A stretch of DNA of 64,000 nt from Bacillota bacterium (GTDB taxonomy: Bacteria; Bacillota; Clostridia; Tissierellales; Sedimentibacteraceae), in the NCBI GenBank assembly GCA_023386345.1, contig JAEWJT010000006.1:1-64000 (forward strand). Reading direction: 5' to 3'. A model generated the notes under the pieces. It was not told the DNA's origin. It searched no databases and worked only from the letters and a program-made list of their open reading frames with translations. The position numbers and the translations under genes are program-made. Each line of letters begins with the position of its first letter. Positions within the stretch are counted from its first letter, which is position 1. Shown piece after piece: positions 1 to 7,782 of this stretch.

Positions 1-23
1 TTCGAGCCCCATCCAGGTCGCCA
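1..23 (+). tRNA. 3' end of a tRNA, probably tRNA-Asp (partial)
   Basis: Only the T-loop (TTCGAGC), the 3' acceptor strand (CCAGGTC), a G discriminator and an encoded CCA are inside the window. A G73 discriminator and this acceptor sequence fit tRNA-Asp, but the anticodon lies outside, so the identity is inferred. It is the first visible member of a same-strand tRNA array. Confidence 0.7.
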
Positions 24-48
24 ATTAAATAAAAAATATATTTATTAC

Positions 49-124
49 GCTGGTGTAGCTCAATCGGTAGAGCAACTGACTTGTAATCAGTAGGTTGAGG
101 GTTCAATTCCTTTCACCAGCTCCA
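49..124 (+). tRNA. tRNA-Thr (TGT)
   Basis: Full cloverleaf: acceptor GCTGGTG pairs with CACCAGC, the anticodon loop of stem CTGAC/ATCAG reads TGT, the T-loop is TTCAATT and CCA is encoded. It is separated from the upstream tRNA by about 25 AT-rich bases, consistent with a polycistronic tRNA transcript. Confidence 0.97.
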
Positions 125-144
125 AAAATTTAATATAAAAATAT

Positions 145-229
145 GGGAGGGTTCCCGAGTGGCTAAAGGGGACGGACTGTAAATCCGTTGGCAACGCCTT
201 CACTGGTTCGAATCCAGTCCCTCCCACCA
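145..229 (+). tRNA. tRNA-Tyr (GTA)
   Basis: A class II tRNA with a long variable arm (85 nt). Acceptor GGGAGGG pairs with CCCTCCC, the anticodon loop CTGTAAA gives GTA, the discriminator is A and CCA is encoded. Confidence 0.97.
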
Positions 230-241
230 TTAATAAAATTT

Positions 242-316
242 GCGGAAGTGGCTCAGTGGTAGAGCATCGCCTTGCCAAGGCGAGGGTCGCGAGTTCGAAT
301 CTCGTCTTCCGCTCCA
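242..316 (+). tRNA. tRNA-Gly (GCC)
   Basis: Acceptor GCGGAAG pairs with CTTCCGC, the anticodon stem CGCCT/AGGCG encloses TGCCA with anticodon GCC, discriminator T, CCA encoded. First of two glycine isoacceptors in the array. Confidence 0.97.
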
Positions 317-376
317 ATATTATAATAACTAATGAGAATTATTTAATAATTCTATAGCAATATATATCTGTATATT

Positions 377-450
377 GCGGGTGTAGCTCAATGGTAGAGC
401 CCCAGCCTTCCAAGCTGGTCGCGAGGGTCCGATTCCCTTCACCCGCTCCA
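377..450 (+). tRNA. tRNA-Gly (TCC)
   Basis: Acceptor GCGGGTG pairs with CACCCGC, the anticodon stem CAGC/GCTG encloses a loop with TCC, discriminator T and encoded CCA. Second glycine isoacceptor of the array. Confidence 0.97.
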
Positions 451-459
451 CTAAAACAT

Positions 460-537
460 GGTGGGTATAGCGCAGTTGGCTAGCGCGCCAGATTGTGGCT
501 CTGGAGGTCATGGGTTCGATTCCCATTACTCACCCCA
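460..537 (+). tRNA. tRNA-His (GTG)
   Basis: Acceptor GTGGGTA pairs with TACTCAC and the anticodon loop TTGTGGC gives GTG. The G at 460 faces discriminator C534, the extra G-1:C73 pair that is the identity element of tRNA-His. CCA is encoded. Confidence 0.97.
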
Positions 538-555
538 AATAAAATATTTTTTCGA

Positions 556-629
556 GGCGCTATAGCCAAGTGGTAAGGCACGGGTCTGCAACACCCTTAT
601 CCCCAGTTCAAATCTGGGTGGCGCCTCCA
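556..629 (+). tRNA. tRNA-Cys (GCA)
   Basis: Acceptor GGCGCTA pairs with TGGCGCC (one wobble/mismatch at the inner end), the anticodon loop CTGCAAC gives GCA, discriminator T (actual tRNA U73, typical of Cys), CCA encoded. Confidence 0.97.
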
Positions 630-659
630 ATTTAATAATGTTATTTAAATAAATACCTT

Positions 660-736
660 GCACCCTTAGCTCAGTTGGATAGAGTGTTCGGCTACGAACC
701 GAAAGGTCAGGGGTTCGAATCCCTTAGGGTGCACCA
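660..736 (+). tRNA. tRNA-Arg (ACG)
   Basis: Acceptor GCACCCT pairs with AGGGTGC, anticodon stem TTCGG/CCGAA with loop CTACGAA gives ACG, which would be read as ICG after A34 deamination. Discriminator A, CCA encoded. Confidence 0.97.
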
Positions 737-769
737 TTCACTTTTAGGGTTGAATAAATTAGACACTAT

Positions 770-795
770 GTACTTTTTATGAGTACTTTTTTTTA
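770..795 (+). terminator. weak terminator-like hairpin between tRNA-Arg and tRNA-Leu
   Basis: GTACT and AGTAC form a 5-bp stem with a 7-nt loop followed by eight or nine T. The short stem makes function uncertain. It would separate tRNA-Leu from the rest of the array; the following 50 bases are AT-rich and could hold a promoter, but no convincing -35 box is seen. Confidence 0.35.
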
Positions 796-852
796 CTCAA
801 TATATTGTTTAAAAATACAAAAAAATATATTAATATAAGCAAAATAAATTAT

Positions 853-937
853 GCGGTTGTGGTGGAACGGCAGACACACTATCTTGAGGGGGTAGCGAGC
901 GAAGCTTGTGCGGGTTCAAATCCCGCCAACCGCACCA
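853..937 (+). tRNA. tRNA-Leu (GAG)
   Basis: Class II tRNA of 85 nt. Acceptor GCGGTTG pairs with CAACCGC; anticodon stem CTATC/GGTAG encloses TTGAGGG, giving GAG; T-arm GCGGG-TTCAAAT-CCCGC; discriminator A and encoded CCA. It lies about 115 bases after tRNA-Arg and closes the tRNA array. Confidence 0.96.
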
Positions 938-1011
938 TTTTATGTGACAGATAAAGATATCTTGATAAACAATCAAGCAATATCAACCCCTGCACAAAAA
1001 AGAGACCAAAG

Positions 1012-1064
1012 AAACTCGTTTTTTGAAACCATATCTTTTGGGATATCATTTAACGAGTTTTTTT
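1012..1064 (+). terminator. rho-independent terminator after the tRNA array
   Basis: AACTCGTT at 1013-1020 pairs with AACGAGTT at 1052-1059, with an inner ATATC/GATAT helix, and the 3' arm runs into seven T. It ends the tRNA transcript. A short GTGACAG...AAAGATATC stretch just upstream (944-965) weakly resembles the dispersed repeat seen further right. Confidence 0.85.
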
Positions 1065-1578
1065 GATTTTTGAGTTTTAACTGTCACGTTAAAGTTATTA
1101 TGAAAATAGTTTAATCAGATAATATAAATTTTTATGCAGTTATTAGTAAAACTAACAATCAATAATTTATGAAATTAAATTCTTTTCATTGTTATAATTT
1201 TCTGATATAATGTTCATATGGCAATCCTCTTTCTATGGTAATTTTATTAGTTTTAGACTACAATATTATACAACGTTTTAGAGGATTTTTCTGTACTTAA
1301 TGGTTGAAAAATATTAATTTTTCAAGGTTTATAGTACATTTTTTATGTGCGAAGTTTGAGTATTTAACTAAAAATGGATATAAAGTGGAAAAATTAATTC
1401 AATTGAGATATTTCCGTTTACAAATCATTGCGAGATAATCTGCTTGATAGAGAAGAATACAGACACTTAAGTAGGAGACTTTAAGATTCTAAGTATTGTG
1501 TGAGCATTCAAATATGGAATAACAGCTTTTTAATAGTACAAAAAGGATTATTAATACTAAACTTAGAGGTGAATTAAA
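1065..1578. other. gene-poor gap, possible recombinase tail
   Basis: About 510 AT-rich bases without an intact gene. One short in-frame stretch around 1412-1485 reads LRDNLLDREEYRHL before a stop, reminiscent of the coiled-coil part of large serine recombinases (typically ...KDGLIDKEEY...). This is suggestive only. Nothing else recognisable. Confidence 0.3.
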
Positions 1579-1938
1579 ATGGAAAAAATTAATATCAATG
1601 AAAAACTGAATACTTTCAGTGAGTACTGGAGTCCCAAAATTGTTGGTGGCATCAATGAGTCATATGTAAAGCTCGTAAAGCTTAAAGGCGAATTCGTATG
1701 GCATATGCATGAAAATGAGGACGAAATGTTCATGGTTATCAAGGGAAGAATGGTGATTAAGTTACGCACAGAAGATATTATTCTAAGTGAGGGTGAGTTA
1801 TTCATTATACCAAGGGGAATAGAACACATGCCGGTTGCTGAAGATGAAGTACATGTTATGTTGCTTGAACCCAAAACGACATTGAATACTGGAAATGTCA
1901 AAAACGAAAGGACTGTGGAAATTTTAGAAAAAATATAA
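1579..1938 (+). CDS. small cupin-domain protein
   Basis: A 119-residue single-domain cupin, a beta-barrel that usually binds a divalent metal. Motif 1 is seen as H42-x-H44 with E49 and a following glycine (G56); motif 2 as E71-G-E...P78-x-G80-x-x-H83. These four metal ligands (two His, Glu, His) are all present, so metal binding is likely. Stand-alone cupins of this size include mannose-6-phosphate isomerase-like and small-molecule-binding proteins; the substrate cannot be read from the sequence. The start follows AGAGGTGA by 6-7 bases. It stands alone, between the tRNA array and a pseudogene, with no operon partner. Confidence 0.85.
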   Translation: MEKININEKLNTFSEYWSPKIVGGINESYVKLVKLKGEFVWHMHENEDEMFMVIKGRMVIKLRTEDIILSEGELFIIPRGIEHMPVAEDEVHVMLLEPKTTLNTGNVKNERTVEILEKI

Positions 1939-1982
1939 ACAGTTACATTATTAAGGTGCCAAAATGTGTGTTATGGGGGATT

Positions 1983-2400
1983 ATGACGGTGCGCAGGATA
2001 GCAATATGTGATGACGTACTACTTTCTTAGAACGTTTAAAAGCAAAGATTGAAGATTACTGTAAATCTCAGAACTTATATGATTAGGTTATGAAATACAG
2101 CAGCGGTGAAGAACTTTTAAAAGACTGCAGCAAAACCAGATTTTCATTAATTTTTTTAGATATTGAAATGACTAGCATGTCTGGGATGGAAGTAGCATCA
2201 AGCTTATATTTAACAGCTCAGAATACAGAGATTATATTTGTATCAGGATTTGAGGATTATGTATATGAATCTTTTAAGTATAAGCCACTTCGATTTATTC
2301 AGAAGGAACATATTAATAAAGAATTGCCGGAAGCTCTGGAAGCCTTTTATGAGATTATAAAAAGCGCAGAAAGCAATTATCCGTTTTCCACCAAGTATGG
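1983..2400 (+). pseudogene. decayed LytTR-type response regulator (receiver domain)
   Basis: An N-terminus starting at 1983 reads MTVRRIAICDD, the acidic pocket of a receiver domain, but meets a stop at 2028. After a frame change a second frame carries LKAKIEDYCK, an in-frame stop at 2084, then the phospho-acceptor region FLDIEMTSMSGMEVA, the VSG switch residue and the Lys of IQKEHI. These are the landmarks of AgrA/LytTR-family regulators. The DNA-binding LytTR domain is missing: around 2390 the frame runs into unrelated sequence. At least one frameshift, one stop and a deletion make it a pseudogene. Confidence 0.75.
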
Positions 2401-2568
2401 GAAGCATTACCATTTATTTATGACGAACTTGCCTATATCTATAACAGCATTGCTACGGGCGAGGTTTGTCCTGTCATCTGCATGGATGGCACAAAAGATT
2501 ACAGGCAAATAGCCATAGATATAGCAAACCAATTTCACAAGAAAAAAGGTAACAATAAGGGTGAATAG
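2386..2568 (+). pseudogene. C-terminal fragment of an unidentified protein fused to the response-regulator remnant
   Basis: In a different frame from the receiver remnant, an open stretch of about 60 codons reads VWEALPFIYDELAYIYN followed by GEVCPVICMDGTKDY and a Lys-rich end, stopping at 2566-2568. It has no start codon or ribosome binding site of its own. I do not recognise the family with confidence; such tails occur in genes carried by Gram-positive conjugative elements. It looks like the 3' end left by a deletion. Confidence 0.45.
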
Positions 2569-2889
2569 AGATACACAGGGCATAAAATCCATTTTATATT
2601 CTCTTGTATATCATCCTTCACGCTCATACAAATACTTAAACAAGCTCCCTTGTACTATGTTTTTGAAAGACACTGTTTGTAATTAACATATCTATTTTAT
2701 AAAAAAATAAGTGTTGGGTGTCGGAATTATTGAAAATATACCCTGACTCCAAGGGGGTGCCAGGCACGACGGTCATCAGAATCACAGCAACAAGGCATGT
2801 GGAGTGCGTCACATTGATGCCGAGGGTGGAAGTGTGAGTGTGTGAAATTGATTGAAATATATGAATAAAAGAATGGAGTTTGTAAGTAT
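2569..2889. other. gap with a GC-rich fragment
   Basis: About 320 bases with no intact gene. A locally GC-rich part (2745-2840) has an open frame ending HVECVTLMPRVEV at 2837, which resembles the C-terminus of RlmCD/RumA-type 23S rRNA m5U methyltransferases (...HVE.V.LM...). This would be another gene remnant; the match is too short to call. Confidence 0.3.
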
Positions 2890-3828
2890 ATGGTTACTCT
2901 TGAACAAGCACTAATAGAAAACTCAATAAGCAAATTAAAGCTTATCCCTAAAAGCGATATTCATACTCATGGAGGCAAGGGTGGGCGAATAAAATATTAT
3001 GCTGAGTGGGCGAATGTGTTTATTAAACCACCAAAAAAATCTTTTAATGATTTGAATGATATGCAACTATGGTTTAATTCAAACATTAAAATTCATGACA
3101 ACGGAATTGAAGGATATTTAAAAAGAGTAGAAGCGGCATTTGTGCAAGCGAGAGAAGATAATATCACCGTTTTAGCGTTGAGTTTCAGTATTGAGGTAAT
3201 AGATTTATTGGGTGGTATTGATTGCTTCATACGTACATTAAATTTATTCAATGAAACATATGCACCTGAAACGCAATATTTCCCTGAATTATCACTCGGA
3301 CGGGATTGTGATGTTAATAGTACCTACGACAGGGTTGAAGAGATATTAAGTAAAAACTGGTTTAAATCCATAGATATTTGTGGTAACGAATTTGCACAAC
3401 CAATAAGAAATTTTCAAAAAATTTATAAAATGGCACATAGTTATGGCGTAAAATTAAAGGCGCATGTCGGGGAATTTGGTACAGCCGATGATGTTATGGA
3501 GGCTGCTGAAATTCTGGAACTTTCAGAAGTCCATCATGGAATTGCCGCTGTTAAATCTAAGAATGTAATGAAATGGTTAAGCAAAAGCAAAATACAGTTA
3601 AATATTTGTCCCACCAGTAATGTAATGCTTAAAAGAACGCCATCTTATTCTGAACATCCTATAAAAGAATTATTTGAAAACGGGATACCTGTGACAATAA
3701 ATACTGATGATTTGCTTATATTTGACAGCTCAATATCTGATGAATATTTAAAATTGTATAATAACAAAGTATTTTCGGCTGATGATTTGGAAGTTATTCG
3801 TCAAACAGGGCTGAAATCTTACAAATAA
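2890..3828 (+). CDS. adenosine deaminase-family amidohydrolase
   Basis: A 312-residue metal-dependent deaminase of the adenosine/AMP deaminase fold. The family landmarks appear in order: the metal-binding H25-x-H27 in SDIHTHG, the H191-V-G-E194 motif (HAGE in adenosine deaminase, metal ligand and catalytic Glu), H214-H215-G, and T271-D272-D273 near the end (SxDD in classical enzymes). Classical adenosine deaminases are 330-350 residues, so this is slightly short and its exact substrate (adenosine, adenine or another purine) is open. GGAG lies 11 bases before the ATG. It stands alone after pseudogene material, so context does not help assign a pathway beyond purine salvage. Confidence 0.8.
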   Translation: MVTLEQALIENSISKLKLIPKSDIHTHGGKGGRIKYYAEWANVFIKPPKKSFNDLNDMQLWFNSNIKIHDNGIEGYLKRVEAAFVQAREDNITVLALSFSIEVIDLLGGIDCFIRTLNLFNETYAPETQYFPELSLGRDCDVNSTYDRVEEILSKNWFKSIDICGNEFAQPIRNFQKIYKMAHSYGVKLKAHVGEFGTADDVMEAAEILELSEVHHGIAAVKSKNVMKWLSKSKIQLNICPTSNVMLKRTPSYSEHPIKELFENGIPVTINTDDLLIFDSSISDEYLKLYNNKVFSADDLEVIRQTGLKSYK

Positions 3829-3867
3829 TCACTTCGTGGGAATAAGTCAAAAGGGCGAATTTCGACT

Positions 3868-3970
3868 GCGAGTGAACGAGATAGATGTCAGGGTTTTTTA
3901 GGGCTTGGCGAGTGAACGATATAGATGTTTTTTGAATTTGGCAGGGTTGTGTGAACAGGTTAGATGTTGG
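3868..3970 (+). repeat. three imperfect tandem repeats, period about 40 bp
   Basis: Units begin at about 3868, 3908 and 3949 and share GCGAGTGAACGA(G/T)ATAGATGT, the third degenerate as TGTGTGAACAGGTTAGATGT. T-rich and GGCAGGG-containing spacers also recur. No coding frame explains them. Confidence 0.6.
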
Positions 3971-4019
3971 CAGGCGGTAGATAATGACAAAAATTAAAGA
4001 ACGCTTGGAGGGATGCAGT

Positions 4020-4206
4020 ATGCCTATAAATTTGAAGGAATTTGAAAAAAAGCTTAGCTGAGAACAAGGTTTATGATGCATGGCAATATGTCGAAAGTCT
4101 CAGAGAAACTTTAAGTTATATGAGTGTATCATATGAAATGTTGCTAAAGGTACATGAGCATCGCGTTTCTACATTAAAGTCAGTTGAAAATGATATTATA
4201 AATTAG
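4020..4206 (+). pseudogene. frameshifted small gene of unknown function
   Basis: GGAGGGATGCAGT precedes an ATG at 4020 that opens MPINLKEFEKK and stops after about a dozen codons. Shifting by one base near 4055 gives a 49-codon open frame reading AENKVYDAWQYVESL and ending VENDIIN at 4204-4206. The two parts make a helical protein of about 62 residues. A near-duplication AGCTTAGCT at the junction suggests a small insertion broke the gene. Alternatively the second frame is an intact tiny gene without a visible start. I do not recognise the family. Confidence 0.45.
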
Positions 4207-4290
4207 CTGGCTTTCATAAAAAGGGGCAGTAGCAGAAGAGCTGCTGCACAAGTAATTAAAACATATAAAATAGATCAAAGTTCTTAAAAA

Positions 4291-4380
4291 ATAAGTTTTA
4301 TTCATGTTAACAATATATAAGTGATAGTTAAACATCGCAAAAACAAAAAGATATCTATTTTGTATGTACAGTTCATAAAA
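4291..4380 (+). repeat. dispersed intergenic repeat, copy A
   Basis: Carries ATAAGTT(C/T)TATTCATGTT, an AT-rich link, GTGATAGTT and then the hallmark CAAAAACAAAAAGATATC followed by TATTTTGTATG(C/T)ACAGTTCAT. Closely matches the copies at 7438 and 10124. It lies in a gap of 450 bases upstream of the HAD phosphatase gene; an AT-rich promoter-like TATAAT lies at 4553-4558. Confidence 0.75.
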
Positions 4381-4659
4381 AAGATCGAATAATATCGTAT
4401 AATATCACCCACAATTGTAATCAAAATAATCAAATTCAAGCCTATTAATTCATATTAATTTTTGTTTATTTTCCAAACATTAATCAATTGAACAAGTATA
4501 TTAATTATAATATTGTAATCAAAAAATATTATTCAAAATTGTTAAATTGTGTTATAATTATTTTATTGAGAAGTTTTATAGAAATTGTGATAAAATATTG
4601 ATGTATAACTTATATGTTGCGGAACAGATTGATAAGGTAAAGTAAATGGGGAGAAAATT

Positions 4660-5391
4660 ATGACGAATGTGCCAAAAGCAATACTCTTCGATTTAGATGA
4701 TACTATTCTGGCGTTTAGCGATGCTTCAATGATTGCATGGAAAAAATGCTGTGATGAATTTGTAATAAATAATAAAGTTTATTTTAATGGCATAGAGCTA
4801 TTTGAAGCAGTTACAAAAACACGGAAATGGTATTGGAGTGATTCAGTACGAAACAAAAATGGACGCGCAGATATGGAAAACGCTCGTCGTGAAGTTTTTA
4901 GATATGCTTTAGAAATACTTGATTTTAAAAACGAACAAAAGATTTTAGAAACAGCTGATAGTTATAGCCGAATGCAAGAATCATTGTGGAGACTATTTGA
5001 TGGAATTCCAAAAGCATTTGAGATATTACAAGAAAATGGAATATCTATGACAGTTATAACAAACGGAAAAGCCGATATTCAAAAGAGTAAATTAAATCGG
5101 TTTGATATTAACAAGTATTTTGAACACGTCATCATTGATTCTGAAGTAGGCGTAAGCAAGCCGAACACAGAGATTTATCAAATAGCTCTAAATAAGCTGT
5201 ATCTTTCTCCAGAAGAGGTTTGTATGACAGGTGATAATTTGATTTGGGATGTTAAAGCTCCACAAGAATTAGGGATTTTTTCTGTTTGGAATGATTTCGA
5301 AAAGAAAGGATTGCCAATAGATACTCATGTGATTCCCGATATGATTGTAAATTCAATAGAGCAAATGGTTAATAGAATAATAAAACCGTAA
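4660..5391 (+). CDS. HAD-superfamily phosphatase (subfamily IA)
   Basis: 243 residues with all four haloacid-dehalogenase motifs: D11-L-D13-D-T at the start (nucleophile and acid/base Asp), ITNG for motif II, the Lys in SKPN for motif III and TGDN...D for motif IV. A helical cap between motifs I and II places it in subfamily IA, alongside YjjG-like nucleotidases and pyrophosphatase PpaX. The likely reaction is hydrolysis of a small phosphate ester; the substrate is unknown. The ATG follows GGGGAG by 6 bases. It is a single-gene unit, preceded by repeat copy A and a TATAAT box. Confidence 0.88.
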   Translation: MTNVPKAILFDLDDTILAFSDASMIAWKKCCDEFVINNKVYFNGIELFEAVTKTRKWYWSDSVRNKNGRADMENARREVFRYALEILDFKNEQKILETADSYSRMQESLWRLFDGIPKAFEILQENGISMTVITNGKADIQKSKLNRFDINKYFEHVIIDSEVGVSKPNTEIYQIALNKLYLSPEEVCMTGDNLIWDVKAPQELGIFSVWNDFEKKGLPIDTHVIPDMIVNSIEQMVNRIIKP

Positions 5392-5644
5392 TAAATATCA
5401 TGGTAAATAAGTAATATTATTTCCAATGAAAGTTATACTTTTTTTGAATTGTACAAAATTAAATAAAAACTTTGTATAACTTTTTGGGTCACTTCTAACA
5501 TGTTTTATTTGATATGACTTTTGCCAATATAATTGAGATTAGTGGTAGTAGAGTTAAGTAAAATACTCATTAGCAGAAATTATACAGATAATAAATAATC
5601 ATCAATATTATCATAACCTGCGCTAATCCATTCAGATTCACAAC

Positions 5645-5775
5645 CTGCCTCTAACAGAGAATTGCTCATCGACTTTGGAGAATATGCTGTGAGAGAGCTT
5701 ACAAATGATGTTCTGGCTGTGAATTACCCAGAGTATATTTTTACCTATTTAATTGAGATGATAGAAAGAGGATAA
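5645..5775 (+). pseudogene. C-terminal gene fragment directly upstream of the HExxH protein gene
   Basis: An open frame without start codon ends at TAA 5773-5775 and reads ...RELLIDFGEYAVREL...NYPEYIFTYLIEMIERG. Its higher GC matches the following gene, whose ATG starts one base after this stop, so the two were probably imported together as an operon whose left part is lost. The family is not recognised. Confidence 0.5.
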
Positions 5776-5776
5776 G

Positions 5777-6688
5777 ATGAGTAACGAATTTTCAAAAAAT
5801 ATTTATTATGGACACATAATCAAAGGCGATCTGACTGGAGCGATTAGCTATGTGAATAAATTCCCAGAGCAGGTTGACCTTTACAACAAATTTCTGGCAG
5901 TATTCGAACAGGAGCATTACACCACTTATGAATTGGATGCAGACATTACCGAGATACTGACCATCTATCAGCAGTATTACAGGGATGCCTTTTACCTTTG
6001 CATTGGCAAAGAAGAAGCTGCAGACAAGCTGAAAGCGAGATTGACTACGTTCTTTGGTATCACGGATGAGAATATCGTGCTATGCGATTTAGAGCAGAAC
6101 CAGATTGCAGATGCTTTTTTGAGCAGAGGCTTGCAATTTCTCGGCGGTAAGTCCAGTGGCTATTACGGCCCCTACATCTGGAGGACTACGGAAACCGTAG
6201 CCTACGAAGTGGAGCTGCCCGATGGAATCCAAGTCTATACTGTAAAACTCCTGGATGGATTTATTACTCGGAGCTGGATTGACTATCTTTCCTTTGGCGA
6301 GATTGGCACCGGTGGGTGGGCAGATGGTGACGGGGTTATCAACTGCGTAAAGTCAGCCTACGATTTTGACAGCGAGAATTTCAAGGTATCGCTACTGAAG
6401 CACGAAGCCCAACACGCAAGGGATTTGGAAATGGATAAGGATATGTCGTCCGAAGATCTGGAATACCGGGCTAAACTGGTGGAGCTTATTTACTCCAGTG
6501 AAAGGGATCTGTTGAAACAGTTTATTCAAGAAGCCGATACCTCTGACAATAATAATGGGCATGCAGTAGCTTCCAACAGAATTGTCGAGGGATTTTCAAA
6601 AATACTAGGAAAAGAGTCTGCCAAACTTTGCTCACTCCCGATTGAACAGATTCAAAGCATAGCAAAGCTGTTATTCAATGAAAAATGA
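5777..6688 (+). CDS. uncharacterised protein with an HExxH zinc-protease-like motif
   Basis: 303 residues, no signal peptide or membrane segment visible. The most informative part is L-L-K-H209-E210-A-Q-H213, a zincin HExxH motif, followed 13-25 residues later by an acidic helix with E229 and E236 that could supply a third ligand. The N-terminal 120 residues are helical. Hence a metallopeptidase or metal-binding fold is possible but unproven; the motif alone can be fortuitous. Base composition is clearly richer in G and C than the neighbours, and an imported truncated gene lies immediately upstream, both signs of transfer. The start overlaps the AGAGG ribosome binding site region of the upstream fragment. 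Confidence 0.65.
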   Translation: MSNEFSKNIYYGHIIKGDLTGAISYVNKFPEQVDLYNKFLAVFEQEHYTTYELDADITEILTIYQQYYRDAFYLCIGKEEAADKLKARLTTFFGITDENIVLCDLEQNQIADAFLSRGLQFLGGKSSGYYGPYIWRTTETVAYEVELPDGIQVYTVKLLDGFITRSWIDYLSFGEIGTGGWADGDGVINCVKSAYDFDSENFKVSLLKHEAQHARDLEMDKDMSSEDLEYRAKLVELIYSSERDLLKQFIQEADTSDNNNGHAVASNRIVEGFSKILGKESAKLCSLPIEQIQSIAKLLFNEK

Positions 6689-6770
6689 AAGCAGAAATTA
6701 GATTAGAAATCAATTTTATTTATATAATATTTTTTATAGTTTTATTGTAATTAAGAGAAACTTTGTGCAT

Positions 6771-6818
6771 GTGACAGTTCAAATCTTAAAAAACAAAAAG
6801 ATATCCATATTACTAAGA
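6771..6818 (+). repeat. dispersed intergenic repeat, copy B
   Basis: GTGACAGTTCAAAT...AAAAACAAAAAGATATCCATATT. Followed at about 6835-6890 by a hairpin (GACGATAA ... TTATCGTTTTTT) and then, up to 7135, by about 300 bases that are homologous to the sequence after copy E (10188-10444). Confidence 0.7.
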
Positions 6819-6997
6819 TTTTACAAAAAGAAAGACGATAAGGCTTCTGAACATTTTTATTGAAATGTTTAAATTTTTATCGTTTTTTATTTATGATAAA
6901 ACTATGTAATTACAATGCTTTTATCGTTTTTGATTTTTATATAAATATTGAACATTAAAAATCAAAAAGCTTTAAAATTATTGAGTAAAAGTTTAAA

Positions 6998-7150
6998 TTA
7001 CGACTTCTGAACCCTATTGCCCGAGTTTTTCTTAGATTGCTGTCCCTCGTAAAACAGCTTCTCATGTTCATTTGGTGTTTCATAGTTCAATGTAGAGTAT
7101 GTACGAGTATTATTATAAAAATATCTGTATTTATAGAAGAAGATAATCTA
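6998..7150 (-). mobile_element. IS3-family transposase C-terminal remnant
   Basis: The minus strand reads YFYNNTRTYSTLNYETPNEHE followed by KLFYE and a Lys-rich tail ending at TAA (7000-6998). FYNN.R.hSTLnY.tP.e.e is the conserved end of IS3/IS150-type OrfB integrases. The frame is closed by a stop at 7148-7150, so only about 50 codons survive. A second decayed copy of the same tail lies at 10348-10444. Confidence 0.8.
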
Positions 7151-7437
7151 CAATTTTATAATGATATTATTTCCGAGATATTAAATAATTCATACTATTT
7201 ATATAATATATAAAAATAGAAATATAAAATTGTACGTAGTTTAAGATATGCGTGTATTTTACGTAAAATTAAAGTTAGGTAATAAGAATAATAAAATTAC
7301 TAGAAAAGAGTTTATATATACTACTAATTTACTGATAAAACAGTTGGAAAAACTTTAAAATTACTGAAGAATAAACAAATAATAGAGCTTATTGACTCGA
7401 AGAAAATGTAAAGCGGACAATAAATACACAATAAAAA

Positions 7438-7522
7438 ATAAGTTCTATTCATGTTGATAATATATAGGTGATAGTTCAAATTCTTCGCAAAAACAAAAAG
7501 ATATTTATTTTATATGCACATT
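7438..7522 (+). repeat. dispersed intergenic repeat, copy C
   Basis: AATAAGTTCTATTCATGTTGATAATATATAGGTGATAGTTC (split here only in description) then TTCGCAAAAACAAAAAGATA and TTTATTTTATATGCACA. Nearly identical to copy A. Followed by a perfect 13-bp hairpin AATAAGTCGATTG/CAATCGACTTATT at 7542-7573. Confidence 0.75.
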
Positions 7523-7541
7523 TCAATCAATATTTTATCAA

Positions 7542-7577
7542 AATAAGTCGATTGTAATAGCAATCGACTTATTTTCA
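7542..7577 (+). terminator. hairpin after repeat copy C
   Basis: AATAAGTCGATTG pairs with CAATCGACTTATT across a 6-base loop and is followed by TTTTC. Terminator-like, although no gene is seen directly upstream. Confidence 0.6.
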
Positions 7578-7682
7578 TTTATATATTAAGATGAAGAAAT
7601 ATTTTTATTTCTATCGCACCTATAACAAAAAGATTGTTTTGCGATTTTACTCTTAACAGGTTGTTATTATGCGTATGCCATA

Positions 7683-7720
7683 AAACTTTGCATCATTGTT
7701 TCTAAGATGCAAGGTTTTTG
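7683..7720 (+). terminator. terminator-like hairpin upstream of the transglutaminase-like gene
   Basis: AAACTTTGCATC pairs with GATGCAAGGTTT (with G-U pairs), then TTG and TTT. It lies 63 bases before the next start codon and could be a leader attenuator or the end of a short upstream transcript. Confidence 0.55.
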
Positions 7721-7782
7721 TTTACTTCTTTTGATACAATAAGTAATTGTATCAAATAATGATTATTTAAGGAGAAATAGCA

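Larger units (their letters stand above)
6689..7782. other. 1.1-kb AT-rich gap with repeats and IS remnants
   Basis: Contains repeat copy B, a hairpin, the IS3-family transposase tail, repeat copy C with a hairpin (7542-7573) and a terminator (7683-7719). Between 7136 and 7437 I see nothing beyond AT-rich sequence. No intact gene. Confidence 0.6.

Noticed and set aside
87..526. Minus-strand open frames of 65-76 codons across the tRNA genes
   Set aside because: They are antisense to clear tRNA cloverleaves and have no ribosome binding site; their apparent motifs are translated tRNA sequence.
944..965. Further copy of the dispersed repeat after tRNA-Leu
   Set aside because: Only GTGACAG and AAAGATATC are shared; within an AT-rich genome this may be chance.
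1412..1485. Possible large serine recombinase tail
   Set aside because: About 20 codons with a DREEY-type helix only; too short to call as a gene.
2790..2837. Possible C-terminus of an RlmCD-type methyltransferase
   Set aside because: Only about a dozen residues (HVECVTLMPRV) match from memory; noted in the gap entry but not annotated as a pseudogene.
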